From contig NZ_JACOPW010000014.1 of NCBI RefSeq assembly GCF_015461845.1, forward strand, positions 1 through 54,821: a stretch of DNA of 54,821 bases, written 5' to 3'. A program made the position numbers and the translations under genes. Below the pieces are notes generated by a model that had not been told where the DNA came from, ran no database searches, and saw nothing but the letters and a program-made list of their open reading frames with translations. The DNA is from Pseudomonas mucoides (lineage in GTDB: Bacteria > Pseudomonadota > Gammaproteobacteria > Pseudomonadales > Pseudomonadaceae). Below, one piece after another: positions 8,274 to 16,100 of the stretch (position 1 is its first letter; the number at the start of each line of letters is the position of its first letter).

Positions 8274-9722
8274 TCAGGGTTTGCTGGCGTTCGTGCCTTG
8301 CGTTCGTCCGCTTTCCCAGCCGCCGCCCAAGGCGAGGAACAAATCGATCTGGCTGGCGGCCACCTGGGTGTTGGCAGCGGCGAGTTGCGCAGTGACGTCC
8401 GTGTAGGTGCGGGTCGCTTGCAGGTCCGCCAGGAATGATTCGCGCCCGGCCTGGAAGAAACGATGCGTCTGGTCCGCTGCCAGTCTTGCCGATTGCTCGG
8501 CGTCTGCCAGGGCGTCACGACGTTGCAACAACGCAGCGTACTGGGCCAGGCTGGTCTGGGTTTCGCGAATAGCGTTGAGCACCACCCCATCGAAATGCGC
8601 CAGCGTCGCCTGAGTCACCGCTTCGGCTTCGCGGATGCGTGCCCGGGCGCCGTTGGTCGGCACGTTCCAGGTCAGCGACGGACCGAAGCCCCAACGGTTG
8701 GTGGACGGGTCGCCGAGATCGTCGAGGATACCGACGGTGCCGATGGTCGCGCCAATGCTGATGTTCGGGTACAGCTCACCCGTGGCGACGCCAATCCCGG
8801 CCGTCGCAGTCGCCAGCCGGCGCTCGGCCTGCCGCACATCGGGACGACGCTTGAGCAATGCGGCGCCATCGCCCACCGGAATCAATTGCGCGATTTTCGG
8901 CAGCTCGTGGCAGGTGGCGGTGCCGGCCGGCAGTTGATCCACTGGCTTGGCCAGCAACATCGACAGGCGATACAGCCCGGCCTGACGCGAGGCCTCATAG
9001 CGCGGCATGTCGGCGCGCAGGGATTTGAACTGGGTTTGCGAACGGGTGACCTGGGTTTCGTCGCCACGGCCGGCATCGCGCAGGCGCTGGATCAGCGTGG
9101 TGCTCTGGGCCTGCAGGTCGAGGGAGTGCTGGGCAATCTCCCGCTCCTCATTGGCCGCGCACACCTGTGTGTAGGCTCGGACCACGTCGGCCACCACGGT
9201 GATGCGAGCCGTATCGGCAGCTGCCTGCGTCGCATCGGCGTTGGCCTTGGCCGCTTCGATGCCACGCTGCAACGTGCCGAACAGATCGAACTGGTACGAC
9301 GCGCTGATGCCGATATCACCGACGTTGGCCACCGGCACTTTTTCCGGAATCAGGAACGCTTGGCCAGACTCCTGCAATCGCTGGGCGCCCATCTTCACAC
9401 CGCCGCTCCAGCCACCCGCCGCTTCTGCCTCATCGACCTGAGCACGGGAGCGCGACAAACTGGCCGCCGCAACGCGCAAATCGGTATTGGACGCCATGGC
9501 CTGTTGTACCAACTGGTCGAGTCGCGGGTCCTTGTACAGGCGCCACCAATCGGCCGGCACCGGGGCGGACACCACCGTTTTGCCGTCGACCGCCAGATCG
9601 CCCTGCAAATCGGGTCGATGGACAGCCGCTTCGTCGGGCAAATGGTAATCCGGGCCAACGACCTGACACGCCGATAGCAGCAAACCTAATCCGGCAACCG
9701 CCAAACCCGACGCCTTGCTCAT
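8274..9722 (-). CDS. Outer-membrane efflux factor (NodT/OprM family lipoprotein)
   Basis: A 482-residue outer-membrane channel protein. The signal peptide ends in a lipobox (LLSAC, Cys19). The mature protein has the two tandem OEP repeats (about 65-255 and 270-460), each dominated by long heptad-rich helices that form the TolC-type periplasmic tunnel. The PNISIGATIG strand segment near 310-320 is typical of NodT-type factors. It is the last gene of the MarR-led operon and overlaps the HlyD adaptor by 4 bp (9719-9722). With the FUSC pump and the adaptor it would complete a tripartite exporter spanning both membranes. Substrate is not shown; FUSC systems of the AaeAB type export aromatic acids. 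Confidence 0.9.
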   Translation of the reverse strand: MSKASGLAVAGLGLLLSACQVVGPDYHLPDEAAVHRPDLQGDLAVDGKTVVSAPVPADWWRLYKDPRLDQLVQQAMASNTDLRVAAASLSRSRAQVDEAEAAGGWSGGVKMGAQRLQESGQAFLIPEKVPVANVGDIGISASYQFDLFGTLQRGIEAAKANADATQAAADTARITVVADVVRAYTQVCAANEEREIAQHSLDLQAQSTTLIQRLRDAGRGDETQVTRSQTQFKSLRADMPRYEASRQAGLYRLSMLLAKPVDQLPAGTATCHELPKIAQLIPVGDGAALLKRRPDVRQAERRLATATAGIGVATGELYPNISIGATIGTVGILDDLGDPSTNRWGFGPSLTWNVPTNGARARIREAEAVTQATLAHFDGVVLNAIRETQTSLAQYAALLQRRDALADAEQSARLAADQTHRFFQAGRESFLADLQATRTYTDVTAQLAAANTQVAASQIDLFLALGGGWESGRTQGTNASKP

Positions 9723-10606
9723 TTCGCCGGCTCCTGCGGTTGATCGTCGATGATCGACACGGTCGCAGTCCGCCCGGCGATCATGCGGAAGTCCGCCGGC
9801 ACATCGTCAAAGACAATCCGCACCGGAATCCGCTGTGCCAGGCGCACCCAGCTGAATGCCGGGTTGACGTTGGGCAGCAGGTTGTTGCCGATGGTGCGGT
9901 CGCGGTCTTCGATGCCGGCGACGATGCTTTCCACATGACCACGCAGCCGCGCGCGGTCGCCGATCACGCGGATGTCGACGCTTTGGCCGACATGAATGCC
10001 GTTCAGTTTGGTTTCTTCGAAATAGCCGTCGATGTGGAATGAATTGCTGTCGACCACCGACAACACAGGTCGCCCGGCGGTGACGAATTCCTGGGCCCGC
10101 GGTGCACGGTCGTTGACATAGCCATCGACCGGGCTGCGGATGGTCGAGCGATCGAGGTTCAGTTGAGCGCTGTCCACCGCCACTTGGGCTTCCATCAACG
10201 CCACTTCGGCGCGAGCCACCCGGGACTGACTTTCTTCCAGTTGCTCGCCCGGCACCAGATTGCCCAGGCCACGGTTACGCTTGGCCTCGCGTTGCGCCTG
10301 AGCCAGGGTTTCCTGACGGTCGGCGACTGTCGCTTTAGCTTGGCGCAGTGCCAGTTTGAAACGGTCCTGATCGATGCTGAACAACACCTGCCCGCGTTTC
10401 ACCAACTGGTTGTCGCGCACGTCCACTTGCTGAATCAGCCCGGACACGTCCGGGGCGATTTGCACGATGTCGGCACGGATATGCCCGTCGCGGGTCCACG
10501 GCGCAAACATGTAGTACATCACCATGCGCCAGACCACGACGACGGCGAAGGTCACGATCAACAGGGTCAGCACCACGCGCCCCAGGGTCAAAAAAGGTTT
10601 TTTCAT
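9719..10606 (-). CDS. HlyD/AaeA-type periplasmic adaptor
   Basis: A 295-residue membrane-fusion protein. One N-terminal membrane anchor (about 8-30) is followed by a biotinyl-lipoyl-like half (about 45-75, APDVSGLIQQVDVRDNQLV), a short alpha-hairpin coiled coil (about 85-150), the second lipoyl half (RSPVDGYVND near 155-165) and a beta-barrel domain. The hairpin is short, as in AaeA/EmrA-like adaptors that work with FUSC pumps. Both ends overlap neighbours by 4 bp (ATGA), so translational coupling with the DUF1656 gene and the outer-membrane factor is likely. It is predicted to bridge the FUSC pump in the inner membrane to the outer-membrane channel. Confidence 0.9.
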   Translation of the reverse strand: MKKPFLTLGRVVLTLLIVTFAVVVVWRMVMYYMFAPWTRDGHIRADIVQIAPDVSGLIQQVDVRDNQLVKRGQVLFSIDQDRFKLALRQAKATVADRQETLAQAQREAKRNRGLGNLVPGEQLEESQSRVARAEVALMEAQVAVDSAQLNLDRSTIRSPVDGYVNDRAPRAQEFVTAGRPVLSVVDSNSFHIDGYFEETKLNGIHVGQSVDIRVIGDRARLRGHVESIVAGIEDRDRTIGNNLLPNVNPAFSWVRLAQRIPVRIVFDDVPADFRMIAGRTATVSIIDDQPQEPAK

Positions 10607-10812
10607 GTCATCAGGTATCGACTGAGTGAGTCCACGGCGCCGAGCAGCAAAGCGTAGAGAGCCACGTTGAACAATGCCCGGTGCCAGACCAGACGGTAAA
10701 AGTGCAGGCGCATCAGCAACCCGTGCACCAGCAGGTACAACACATACGTAATGCCCATCAGTACCAGCAGCGTGGGCAGAAACACCCCGCTGATGTCCAC
10801 ATCACCGATCAT
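10603..10812 (-). CDS. DUF1656 small membrane protein (AaeX-like)
   Basis: Only 69 residues with two predicted membrane helices (about 12-34 and 46-66) and the family opening GDVDISGVFLP. DUF1656 proteins are found between FUSC pumps and HlyD adaptors, as with AaeX in E. coli, and are thought to be an accessory inner-membrane subunit whose role is undefined. It overlaps the FUSC gene (10809-10812) and the adaptor gene (10603-10606) by ATGA at both ends. Confidence 0.88.
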   Translation of the reverse strand: MIGDVDISGVFLPTLLVLMGITYVLYLLVHGLLMRLHFYRLVWHRALFNVALYALLLGAVDSLSRYLMT

Positions 10813-12881
10813 AAAGGCGCTCCATCGATGCCATGGGGCAGCGGTTCTTCGAGTTCGCCCACGCTTACGAATTCCACGCCCGGCAACAACGCCAGGCGCA
10901 GGCCGCTCAGGGCATGCAACAAATTCAGACGGGCATCCTCATCACAATTTGTGTCCAGTGCCCGGCGGGCGCGGTCGAGGGTCATCAGCAACGGGCCGGG
11001 GGCCGGCAGACGCTCATCCGCCTTCAGGCAGGCCTTGAAATACTCACCGACTTCCGCCACCACCTGATGCAGCAGCGCTCGCGGTACACCGTCCACTCGC
11101 GGCGTGTAAGCCAGCAGATCGAGCACGTTCAGCGCCACACGCACCTCACGCAACGCAATGCCGGTGTCCTGGCCAGTCATGGCCAGACGCGGCAAGTGCT
11201 GCATCAGACGATCGAGCACGTGTACGCCCAATTGCCGGTGTTCGGCCAGGTTCGCCGGTTTGCTGAGATTGACGATGTCGCGCCAACTGAAGCGGGTTAA
11301 CCGCTTGGCCGCCAGCTCCGCACCGAACGGCCGGGCGATCAGGGTCCAGATGAAGGCAAACAATAGCCCGATGGGGCCGGCCAGGTTGGAGTTGGCGAAA
11401 CTGAGGAAGTCCGCATCGTAGGCGCCCTGAATGCTGATAAACGACGAGGTGTTGACGAGGGTCAGGAGCATGCCCAGGTAAAATTGCGGCTTGACCGTCA
11501 GGGTGCCGATGCAGATAAACGGCACGGCAAACGCCAACACCAGCATCGGGAAATCGTGCAGGTTGGGCAGCACCAGAAACAGGTAAAGGCTGGCCAGCAC
11601 CACCGACATCGCGGTCCAGAAGAAGAATCGGTAAATCTGCGGTGCCGGGTCATCCATCGAGGCGAAAAAGCTGCACGACACGGCGGCCAGAATCACTGCC
11701 GAGCCGCCATCGGTCCAGCCAAGCAGAATCCACAGCACCGAGGCAACGATGATCGCGGTGACCGTCGAGGCCGCCGAGTAGAGCATCAACCCACGGTCGA
11801 GAAACGGTGACAGGCGACCGAGGCGCCAGTGGCGATACACGGCGCGCCAGCTGTCCGGGCTTTCGCACTGGATGGCGTATTGCAGGCTGCGGCAGTCTTG
11901 CCACACATCAATCCACTCGCCGAGGCGATACAACGCATTGGAGAACAGCAGCTGTTTGCGATCGTTAAGCGCTTCGGCGGACGGTTGCAGGGCCTCAAGC
12001 TGTTCTTTCAGCGCCTGCCAGCGCGCGAGGTCGGCGTCTTTGTGATTGAGCCATTCGGTCGCAGCGGCCAGCAACGGTGCGAACTTCTCCACCAGCTCGG
12101 GCGTACGCCGCTCAAGGGCATACAGCGCGTCGTCGAGGGCGTCGATCACCGGCAACAGGTGAATCATGCGCCCACGCAATTCCTTGGTGTTGCGCACGGT
12201 TTGCCGGTGCGCGCCCTCGTGCGGCAACTGGCCGATCATTAATTCCAGGGTATTGAAGGTCGTGACCATGGCGGAGCGCAGCGCACTGACTTCGTCCGGC
12301 TGCACCTGGCGGCTGAGGAAACGCAGGCTGTACGTCGAGGCATCGGCAAACCATTTGCTCACCGAGTCGTTGAACACCGGCGCCAGCCGCCGCGGCCAGA
12401 ACATGGCGCCGACCACCGCTGCCACGGCGATGCCGAGGAAGATTTCTTCCGTCCGCGCTTCTGCCACATCCCAGACGCCTAACGGGTTGTTCACCACTGG
12501 CAAGGCGATCAGCGGCAAGGTGTAACCGGCGAGCATCAAGGCGTAGTTGTTGGCGGTGCGCAGGTGCAAGGACAGGAACAACAGCGTCCCGGTCCACAGC
12601 GCAATAACCACCACCAAAACGTAGGGACTCTGGACAAACATCGGCACAAAAAGCACCGCGGCCGCCGCGCCAAAAAAGGTACCGATGGCACGGTACAGCG
12701 CCTTCGAACTGGTAGGACCGACAAAGGGGCTGGACACGATGTAGACCGTGGCCATCGCCCAATACGGACGCGGCATTTGCATGAGCAGGGCGATGTACAA
12801 CGCGATCATCGAGGCGGCAAAAGTACGCACACCGTAGAACCAGTCTCGCGCCGCGGGCATACCGCTGAAAAATCCGCTCAA
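10809..12881 (-). CDS. FUSC-family aromatic/fusaric acid-type efflux pump (AaeB-like)
   Basis: A 690-residue inner-membrane transporter with the duplicated FUSC organisation: a first cluster of about five to six membrane helices (20-180), a cytoplasmic domain (185-370), a second helix cluster (375-530) and a C-terminal soluble domain (535-690). The RPYWAMATVYIVSSPFVG segment near residue 38 is the conserved FUSC signature. Relatives (AaeB, FusC-type proteins) export p-hydroxybenzoate or fusaric acid using the proton gradient. The start overlaps the marR stop by 4 bp, and the gene is followed by DUF1656, HlyD and the outer-membrane factor, so a complete pump is encoded here. Substrate remains inferred. 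Confidence 0.9.
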   Translation of the reverse strand: MSGFFSGMPAARDWFYGVRTFAASMIALYIALLMQMPRPYWAMATVYIVSSPFVGPTSSKALYRAIGTFFGAAAAVLFVPMFVQSPYVLVVVIALWTGTLLFLSLHLRTANNYALMLAGYTLPLIALPVVNNPLGVWDVAEARTEEIFLGIAVAAVVGAMFWPRRLAPVFNDSVSKWFADASTYSLRFLSRQVQPDEVSALRSAMVTTFNTLELMIGQLPHEGAHRQTVRNTKELRGRMIHLLPVIDALDDALYALERRTPELVEKFAPLLAAATEWLNHKDADLARWQALKEQLEALQPSAEALNDRKQLLFSNALYRLGEWIDVWQDCRSLQYAIQCESPDSWRAVYRHWRLGRLSPFLDRGLMLYSAASTVTAIIVASVLWILLGWTDGGSAVILAAVSCSFFASMDDPAPQIYRFFFWTAMSVVLASLYLFLVLPNLHDFPMLVLAFAVPFICIGTLTVKPQFYLGMLLTLVNTSSFISIQGAYDADFLSFANSNLAGPIGLLFAFIWTLIARPFGAELAAKRLTRFSWRDIVNLSKPANLAEHRQLGVHVLDRLMQHLPRLAMTGQDTGIALREVRVALNVLDLLAYTPRVDGVPRALLHQVVAEVGEYFKACLKADERLPAPGPLLMTLDRARRALDTNCDEDARLNLLHALSGLRLALLPGVEFVSVGELEEPLPHGIDGAPL

Positions 12882-13333
12882 GGGTTGACCACCGACGGCG
12901 AATTCGCCGCTTCAAAGGCTTTCAGTACCCGAAGCGTAGCTTCCAGATCGCTTTGGTCGATGCCTTCAAGCACTTCATGGCGCAATCGCACCAGCTCGAT
13001 TTCGACGGCCTGCACCAATTCGCGACCGGTGGCGGTCAGGCTCAGGCACTTGGCGCGCCGGTCATGGGCATCTTCGGTGCGGCAGACGTAGCCCGAATGA
13101 CACAACTGATCGAGCAAACGCACCAGGGACGGACTCTCCATCCCCGCCGCCTGCGCCACCGTCACCTGCCGCACGCCCTCGCCCAAGCGCCCGATCATCA
13201 ACAACGGGACGGCGCAGGCTTCGGAGATTCCATAGTTGACCAGCGTGGTCTGGCAGATCTTCCGCCAATGCCTGGCGGCCACCACCATGGAGCTGCTGAT
13301 GTTCATCTGGAGAGCGTCGAGGTTTTTCGGCAC
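12878..13333 (-). CDS. MarR-family transcriptional regulator
   Basis: A 151-residue MarR protein with the winged helix-turn-helix at about 60-110, including VTVAQAAGMESPSLVRLLDQL and the DRRAKCLSLTATGRELV wing, and flanking dimerisation helices. It is the first gene of the efflux operon (4-bp overlap with the FUSC gene), so it very probably autorepresses the operon and is released by the exported compound. The longest frame begins with GTG at 13331-13333; an ATG nine codons later (13306) is possible because neither start has a strong ribosome-binding site. A 14-bp inverted repeat 17 bp upstream is the likely operator. Confidence 0.88.
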   Translation of the reverse strand: MPKNLDALQMNISSSMVVAARHWRKICQTTLVNYGISEACAVPLLMIGRLGEGVRQVTVAQAAGMESPSLVRLLDQLCHSGYVCRTEDAHDRRAKCLSLTATGRELVQAVEIELVRLRHEVLEGIDQSDLEATLRVLKAFEAANSPSVVNP

Positions 13334-13350
13334 GAGGGGAAATACACACT

Positions 13351-13364
13351 GTTAGTTTGCTAAC
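13351..13364. promoter_or_regulatory. Candidate MarR operator / promoter region
   Basis: GTTAGTTTGCTAAC is a 5-bp-arm inverted repeat 17 bp upstream of the marR start, in an otherwise AT-rich segment. Read on the minus strand it directly follows a TTGATA that could be a -35 hexamer, so a dimer bound here would block RNA polymerase. MarR proteins typically bind short palindromes of this TTAG-N-CTAA type. The -10 element is not convincing. Confidence 0.5.
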
Positions 13365-13432
13365 TATCAATATCGCATTTGGGGGGAAAGGTGGTCAAGT
13401 TTTGAAACAATTCACCTGCGGATTGAACACTT

Positions 13433-13678
13433 CTACAGAGCATCAAGGCTCACAGGCACGGAGTCTTCACCACTGCGGGCAAGAACAAGCACCGCCAAAT
13501 CGAAATCATCCAGACGCTCCAGCATCGCGCCATACAAATCTGCCGAAATCGGATACGCCTGGATTCTGTTGTTCTCTAGAACTGCGATTGGCTCCTGTTG
13601 CGCCTCCCGTACCCCATCACCTGCGTTCTGAGCAAACTCGGAGATGCCGATGACCTTTTCTGCCAACAACCGCTGCAT
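13433..13678 (-). CDS. Phd/YefM (StbD)-like antitoxin, apparently without its toxin
   Basis: This 81-residue protein opens MQRLLAEKVIGISEFAQNAG and contains PIAVLENNRIQAYPIS near residues 30-45, the N-terminal DNA-binding fold of Phd/YefM/StbD antitoxins, with a C-terminal tail (SVPVSLDAL) like that of StbD/RelB-type proteins. Such genes are normally followed, often with overlap, by a RelE/StbE toxin. Here only about 100 bp separate its stop from the marR start, and no toxin-like frame is present, so it is an orphan or a remnant pair. It could act as an autoregulator or neutralise a toxin encoded elsewhere. The ribosome-binding site is weak. Confidence 0.65.
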   Translation of the reverse strand: MQRLLAEKVIGISEFAQNAGDGVREAQQEPIAVLENNRIQAYPISADLYGAMLERLDDFDLAVLVLARSGEDSVPVSLDAL

Positions 13679-13771
13679 GAGCTGATCTCTGCATAGAATC
13701 TGTTTTCATGAAATTACTTCAGCCAGGCCCATAACCTTCAAAAAACCTGTGACGAGTTTTTTCAATTGCTT

Positions 13772-14017
13772 CTACACCCCCCGCCCCTTCCTCAACAACA
13801 CATCCAACTGATCCACCACCTCCGCCCAATCCGCATCCTCCAAAATATCGTTACGCAAAAAATCCGCCTGGCTCTCGCTCCAGAAAAACGCATCGGCAAG
13901 GTGCAGTTCGGGCTTGAGCGGTGAGTGGGTGGCGATGAATTTATCGATGCTCTCGGCGTCATCCTCCAGGCCGAGTTGCTTGAACAGGTTGGGCAGGGTG
14001 TGGGTTGGGGATTCCAT
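13772..14017 (-). CDS. DUF2789 family protein
   Basis: An 81-residue, acidic, helical protein of the DUF2789 family, recognised by LFKQLGLEDDAESIDKFIA and the FFWSESQADFLRN stretch. The start at 14017 is fixed by an AAGGAG at 14024-14029; the open frame extends upstream, but the extra residues (MGASLLA...) come from translated REP sequence and are not part of the protein. The function of the family is unknown. It appears monocistronic. Confidence 0.8.
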   Translation of the reverse strand: MESPTHTLPNLFKQLGLEDDAESIDKFIATHSPLKPELHLADAFFWSESQADFLRNDILEDADWAEVVDQLDVLLRKGRGV

Positions 14018-14045
14018 GTCGGGCTCCTTGAAAAATGAAAAATCA

Positions 14046-14109
14046 ATCGCGAGCAGGCTCGCTCCCACCTAAAAACCCGGTCAAAGGTGGGAGCTAGCTT
14101 GCTCGCGAT
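14046..14109. repeat. REPIN: paired REP palindromes, slightly diverged
   Basis: Inverted copies at 14046-14070 and 14085-14109 share the core ATCGCGAGCAGGCT / AGCTTGCTCGCGAT with a few mismatches and a 14-bp spacer. It is the same REP family as at 7454 and 23015, in the intergenic space between the DUF2789 and YbaK-like genes. Confidence 0.85.
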
Positions 14110-14134
14110 GGCGGTGGTACTGACAACACAACAC

Positions 14135-14596
14135 TCACTGACTCAATTCCCGCACCTCGGCATGCGGCACCATTTTCAAGAATTGCGGCATGTCCATGTG
14201 CAGCAAATTGATGTGATTGCCAGCTTCCAGATAGATGTCTTTCTGCCGGGTTACCAACGGGTCAATGACCACATCCAGCCCATAGGCCTCACCCAGCGCC
14301 GGCACGGCACCGCGTTCGCAATCATCGAACAGGTGCGGCAGATTGCTTTCCCGCGAGACCTGCCATTCACCGCTGCTGCGGACTTTGCTCAGGTCCAGGT
14401 GACGGCTGGCAGGCAACACGGCCATCAGGTAGTGGCCGTGGTGATCGTCGAGGATGACCGACTTGGCCACCCGCTCGGCAGGAACACCCGCGAGCCGCGC
14501 CGTTTCCAGGCTACTGGCCGAATGGGGATGGGTGACGATGTCATATTCGCAGTGTGCCGTTTCCAGGCTTCGCTGCACGGTTCTTGCCATACGCAT
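14135..14596 (-). CDS. YbaK/EbsC-family aminoacyl-tRNA deacylase
   Basis: This 153-residue single-domain protein matches the YbaK/ProX editing family: a His-Pro-His segment (YDIVTHPHSASSLETA), AERVAKSVILDD with the catalytic-region Lys, and PALGEAYGLDVVIDP in the second half. Family members hydrolyse mischarged Cys- or Ala-tRNA(Pro) in trans. The start at 14596 is chosen because GAGGTG lies about five bases upstream (around 14601-14606), while upstream in-frame codons look non-coding. It is flanked by a REPIN and the divergent NfeD gene, so its promoter shares the 14597-14794 interval. Confidence 0.82.
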   Translation of the reverse strand: MRMARTVQRSLETAHCEYDIVTHPHSASSLETARLAGVPAERVAKSVILDDHHGHYLMAVLPASRHLDLSKVRSSGEWQVSRESNLPHLFDDCERGAVPALGEAYGLDVVIDPLVTRQKDIYLEAGNHINLLHMDMPQFLKMVPHAEVRELSQ

Positions 14597-14794
14597 GATG
14601 CACCTCGGTGTCCGCAACAGTGACGAGCGGACGATGGTTGACGCGTTTCTTCGTACTGAAAGTCTAGGCCTGATGATGCATTTCGGCGGGAAATCCGCCC
14701 ATCGGACGCCACCGTAAAGTGAGCAGAATTCAGAGATGCCAAGGCTCAACTAAACTGTATACAGAGCCACCTGATGACTCTCGCGGAGGGTCAC

Positions 14795-15328
14795 GTGAAG
14801 ATTCGTTGCTGTGCCGTTGCACTGCTGTTGGCGATGAGCGGATCGGTGTTCGCCGCCGATACCGTTGTGCTGCTGATGCCAAATCCCATCGGGATCTGGT
14901 TGATCACCTTCGGCATCGCCTTTCTGATCGCCGAGGCCGCGTTGCCCAACTATGGCGTGATCGGTTTGGGCGGCATTGTGATGTTCGTGATCGGTGCAGT
15001 GATTCTGACCAACACCGAAATACCTGTTCCCTTGATCATCGGCCTGGGGCTGGTGAGTGCCCTGCTCCTGATTTTCCTGCTGATCCGCGCCCTGAAAACC
15101 CGACCGCGGCGTAACGTCACTGGCGATGCAGAGCTGCTGGGCAGCGTGACGCCGGTCCTGTCGTTGCTGCCCGACAACGCCTGCAACGGCTGGGTGCATC
15201 TGCAAGGGGAGCGCTGGCAGGTTTCAAGCCCGACACCGCTGCAGCCGGGGCAACACGTCCTGGTGGTGGCGCGAAAAGGATTACTGTTGCAAGTGGCCGC
15301 GGCTGACGCGGTGCCGGTGGGAGAATAA
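14795..15328 (+). CDS. NfeD-family membrane protein (short form)
   Basis: A 177-residue protein with a cleavable-looking N-terminal hydrophobic segment, three further membrane helices (about 25-45, 50-72, 77-100) containing the NfeD pattern FGIAFLIAEAALPNYGVIG, and a C-terminal OB-fold domain (115-177). It lacks the N-terminal ClpP-like protease domain of long NfeD proteins. The GTG start at 14795 has GGAGG seven bases upstream. It lies two bases before the slipin gene, the classic NfeD-slipin operon; the pair is thought to organise membrane microdomains, with NfeD acting as partner of the SPFH protein. Confidence 0.88.
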   Translation: MKIRCCAVALLLAMSGSVFAADTVVLLMPNPIGIWLITFGIAFLIAEAALPNYGVIGLGGIVMFVIGAVILTNTEIPVPLIIGLGLVSALLLIFLLIRALKTRPRRNVTGDAELLGSVTPVLSLLPDNACNGWVHLQGERWQVSSPTPLQPGQHVLVVARKGLLLQVAAADAVPVGE

Positions 15329-15330
15329 AC

Positions 15331-16089
15331 ATGGGCCTGCAAGTAGGTTTCGCCGCGCTGCTGCTACTGCTGATTGCACTGGCGGGGTCGACCTTCCGCA
15401 TCCTGCGCGAATACGAGCGCGGCGTGGTGTTCCAGCTCGGACGCTTCTGGCAGGTCAAGGGTCCCGGCTTGATCCTGCTGATCCCGGTGGTCCAGCAAAT
15501 GGTCCGTGTCGACCTGCGAACCATCGTCCTCGACGTTCCCCCACAAGACGTCATTACCCGCGACAACGTCTCGGTCAAGGTCAACGCGGTGCTGTATTTC
15601 CGTGTGCTCGATCCACAGAAAGCGATTATCCAGGTCGAAGACTTTCTGGCGGCCACCAGCCAATTGGCCCAGACCACTCTGCGAGCGGTGCTGGGTAAAC
15701 ATGAGCTCGATGAACTGCTGGCCGAGCGCGAACGGCTGAACATCGACATCCAGCAAGTGCTCGACGCCCAGACCGACGCCTGGGGCATCAAGGTTGCCAA
15801 CGTCGAGATCAAACATGTGGACCTCAATGAATCGATGGTCCGTGCCATCGCCAAACAGGCCGAAGCCGAACGGGAGCGCCGGGCCAAGGTGATCCACGCC
15901 GAGGGTGAATTGCAGGCCTCGGAAAAACTCATGCAGGCCGCTGAAATGCTCGGCCGTCAGCCTGGGGCCATGCAGTTGCGTTACATGCAGACGCTGAGTT
16001 CGATTGCCGGGGACAAGAGCTCGACCATTGTCTTCCCGCTGCCGATTGAACTGCTCAAGGGGATGGCGGATTTGTCGTCAAAGCCTTAA
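15331..16089 (+). CDS. Slipin (SPFH/stomatin-family membrane protein)
   Basis: A 252-residue stomatin-like protein: one N-terminal membrane hairpin (about 3-22), then the SPFH/band-7 domain (25-190) with EYERGVVFQLGRFW, VDLRTIVLDVPPQDVITRDN and the DAWGIKVANVEIKHV segment, followed by a coiled-coil tail (170-215) that drives oligomerisation. It is encoded immediately downstream of NfeD with GGAGAAT as ribosome-binding site overlapping the NfeD end. Members form rings in the inner membrane and regulate proteolysis of membrane proteins. The gene is convergent with the glycosyltransferase gene, with only 11 bp between stops. Confidence 0.92.
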   Translation: MGLQVGFAALLLLLIALAGSTFRILREYERGVVFQLGRFWQVKGPGLILLIPVVQQMVRVDLRTIVLDVPPQDVITRDNVSVKVNAVLYFRVLDPQKAIIQVEDFLAATSQLAQTTLRAVLGKHELDELLAERERLNIDIQQVLDAQTDAWGIKVANVEIKHVDLNESMVRAIAKQAEAERERRAKVIHAEGELQASEKLMQAAEMLGRQPGAMQLRYMQTLSSIAGDKSSTIVFPLPIELLKGMADLSSKP

Positions 16090-16100
16090 TACCAAGACTT

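Noticed and set aside
14018..14068. N-terminal extension of the DUF2789 protein (MGASLLA...)
   Set aside because: The extra codons are translated REP sequence; a strong AAGGAG precedes the internal ATG at 14017.
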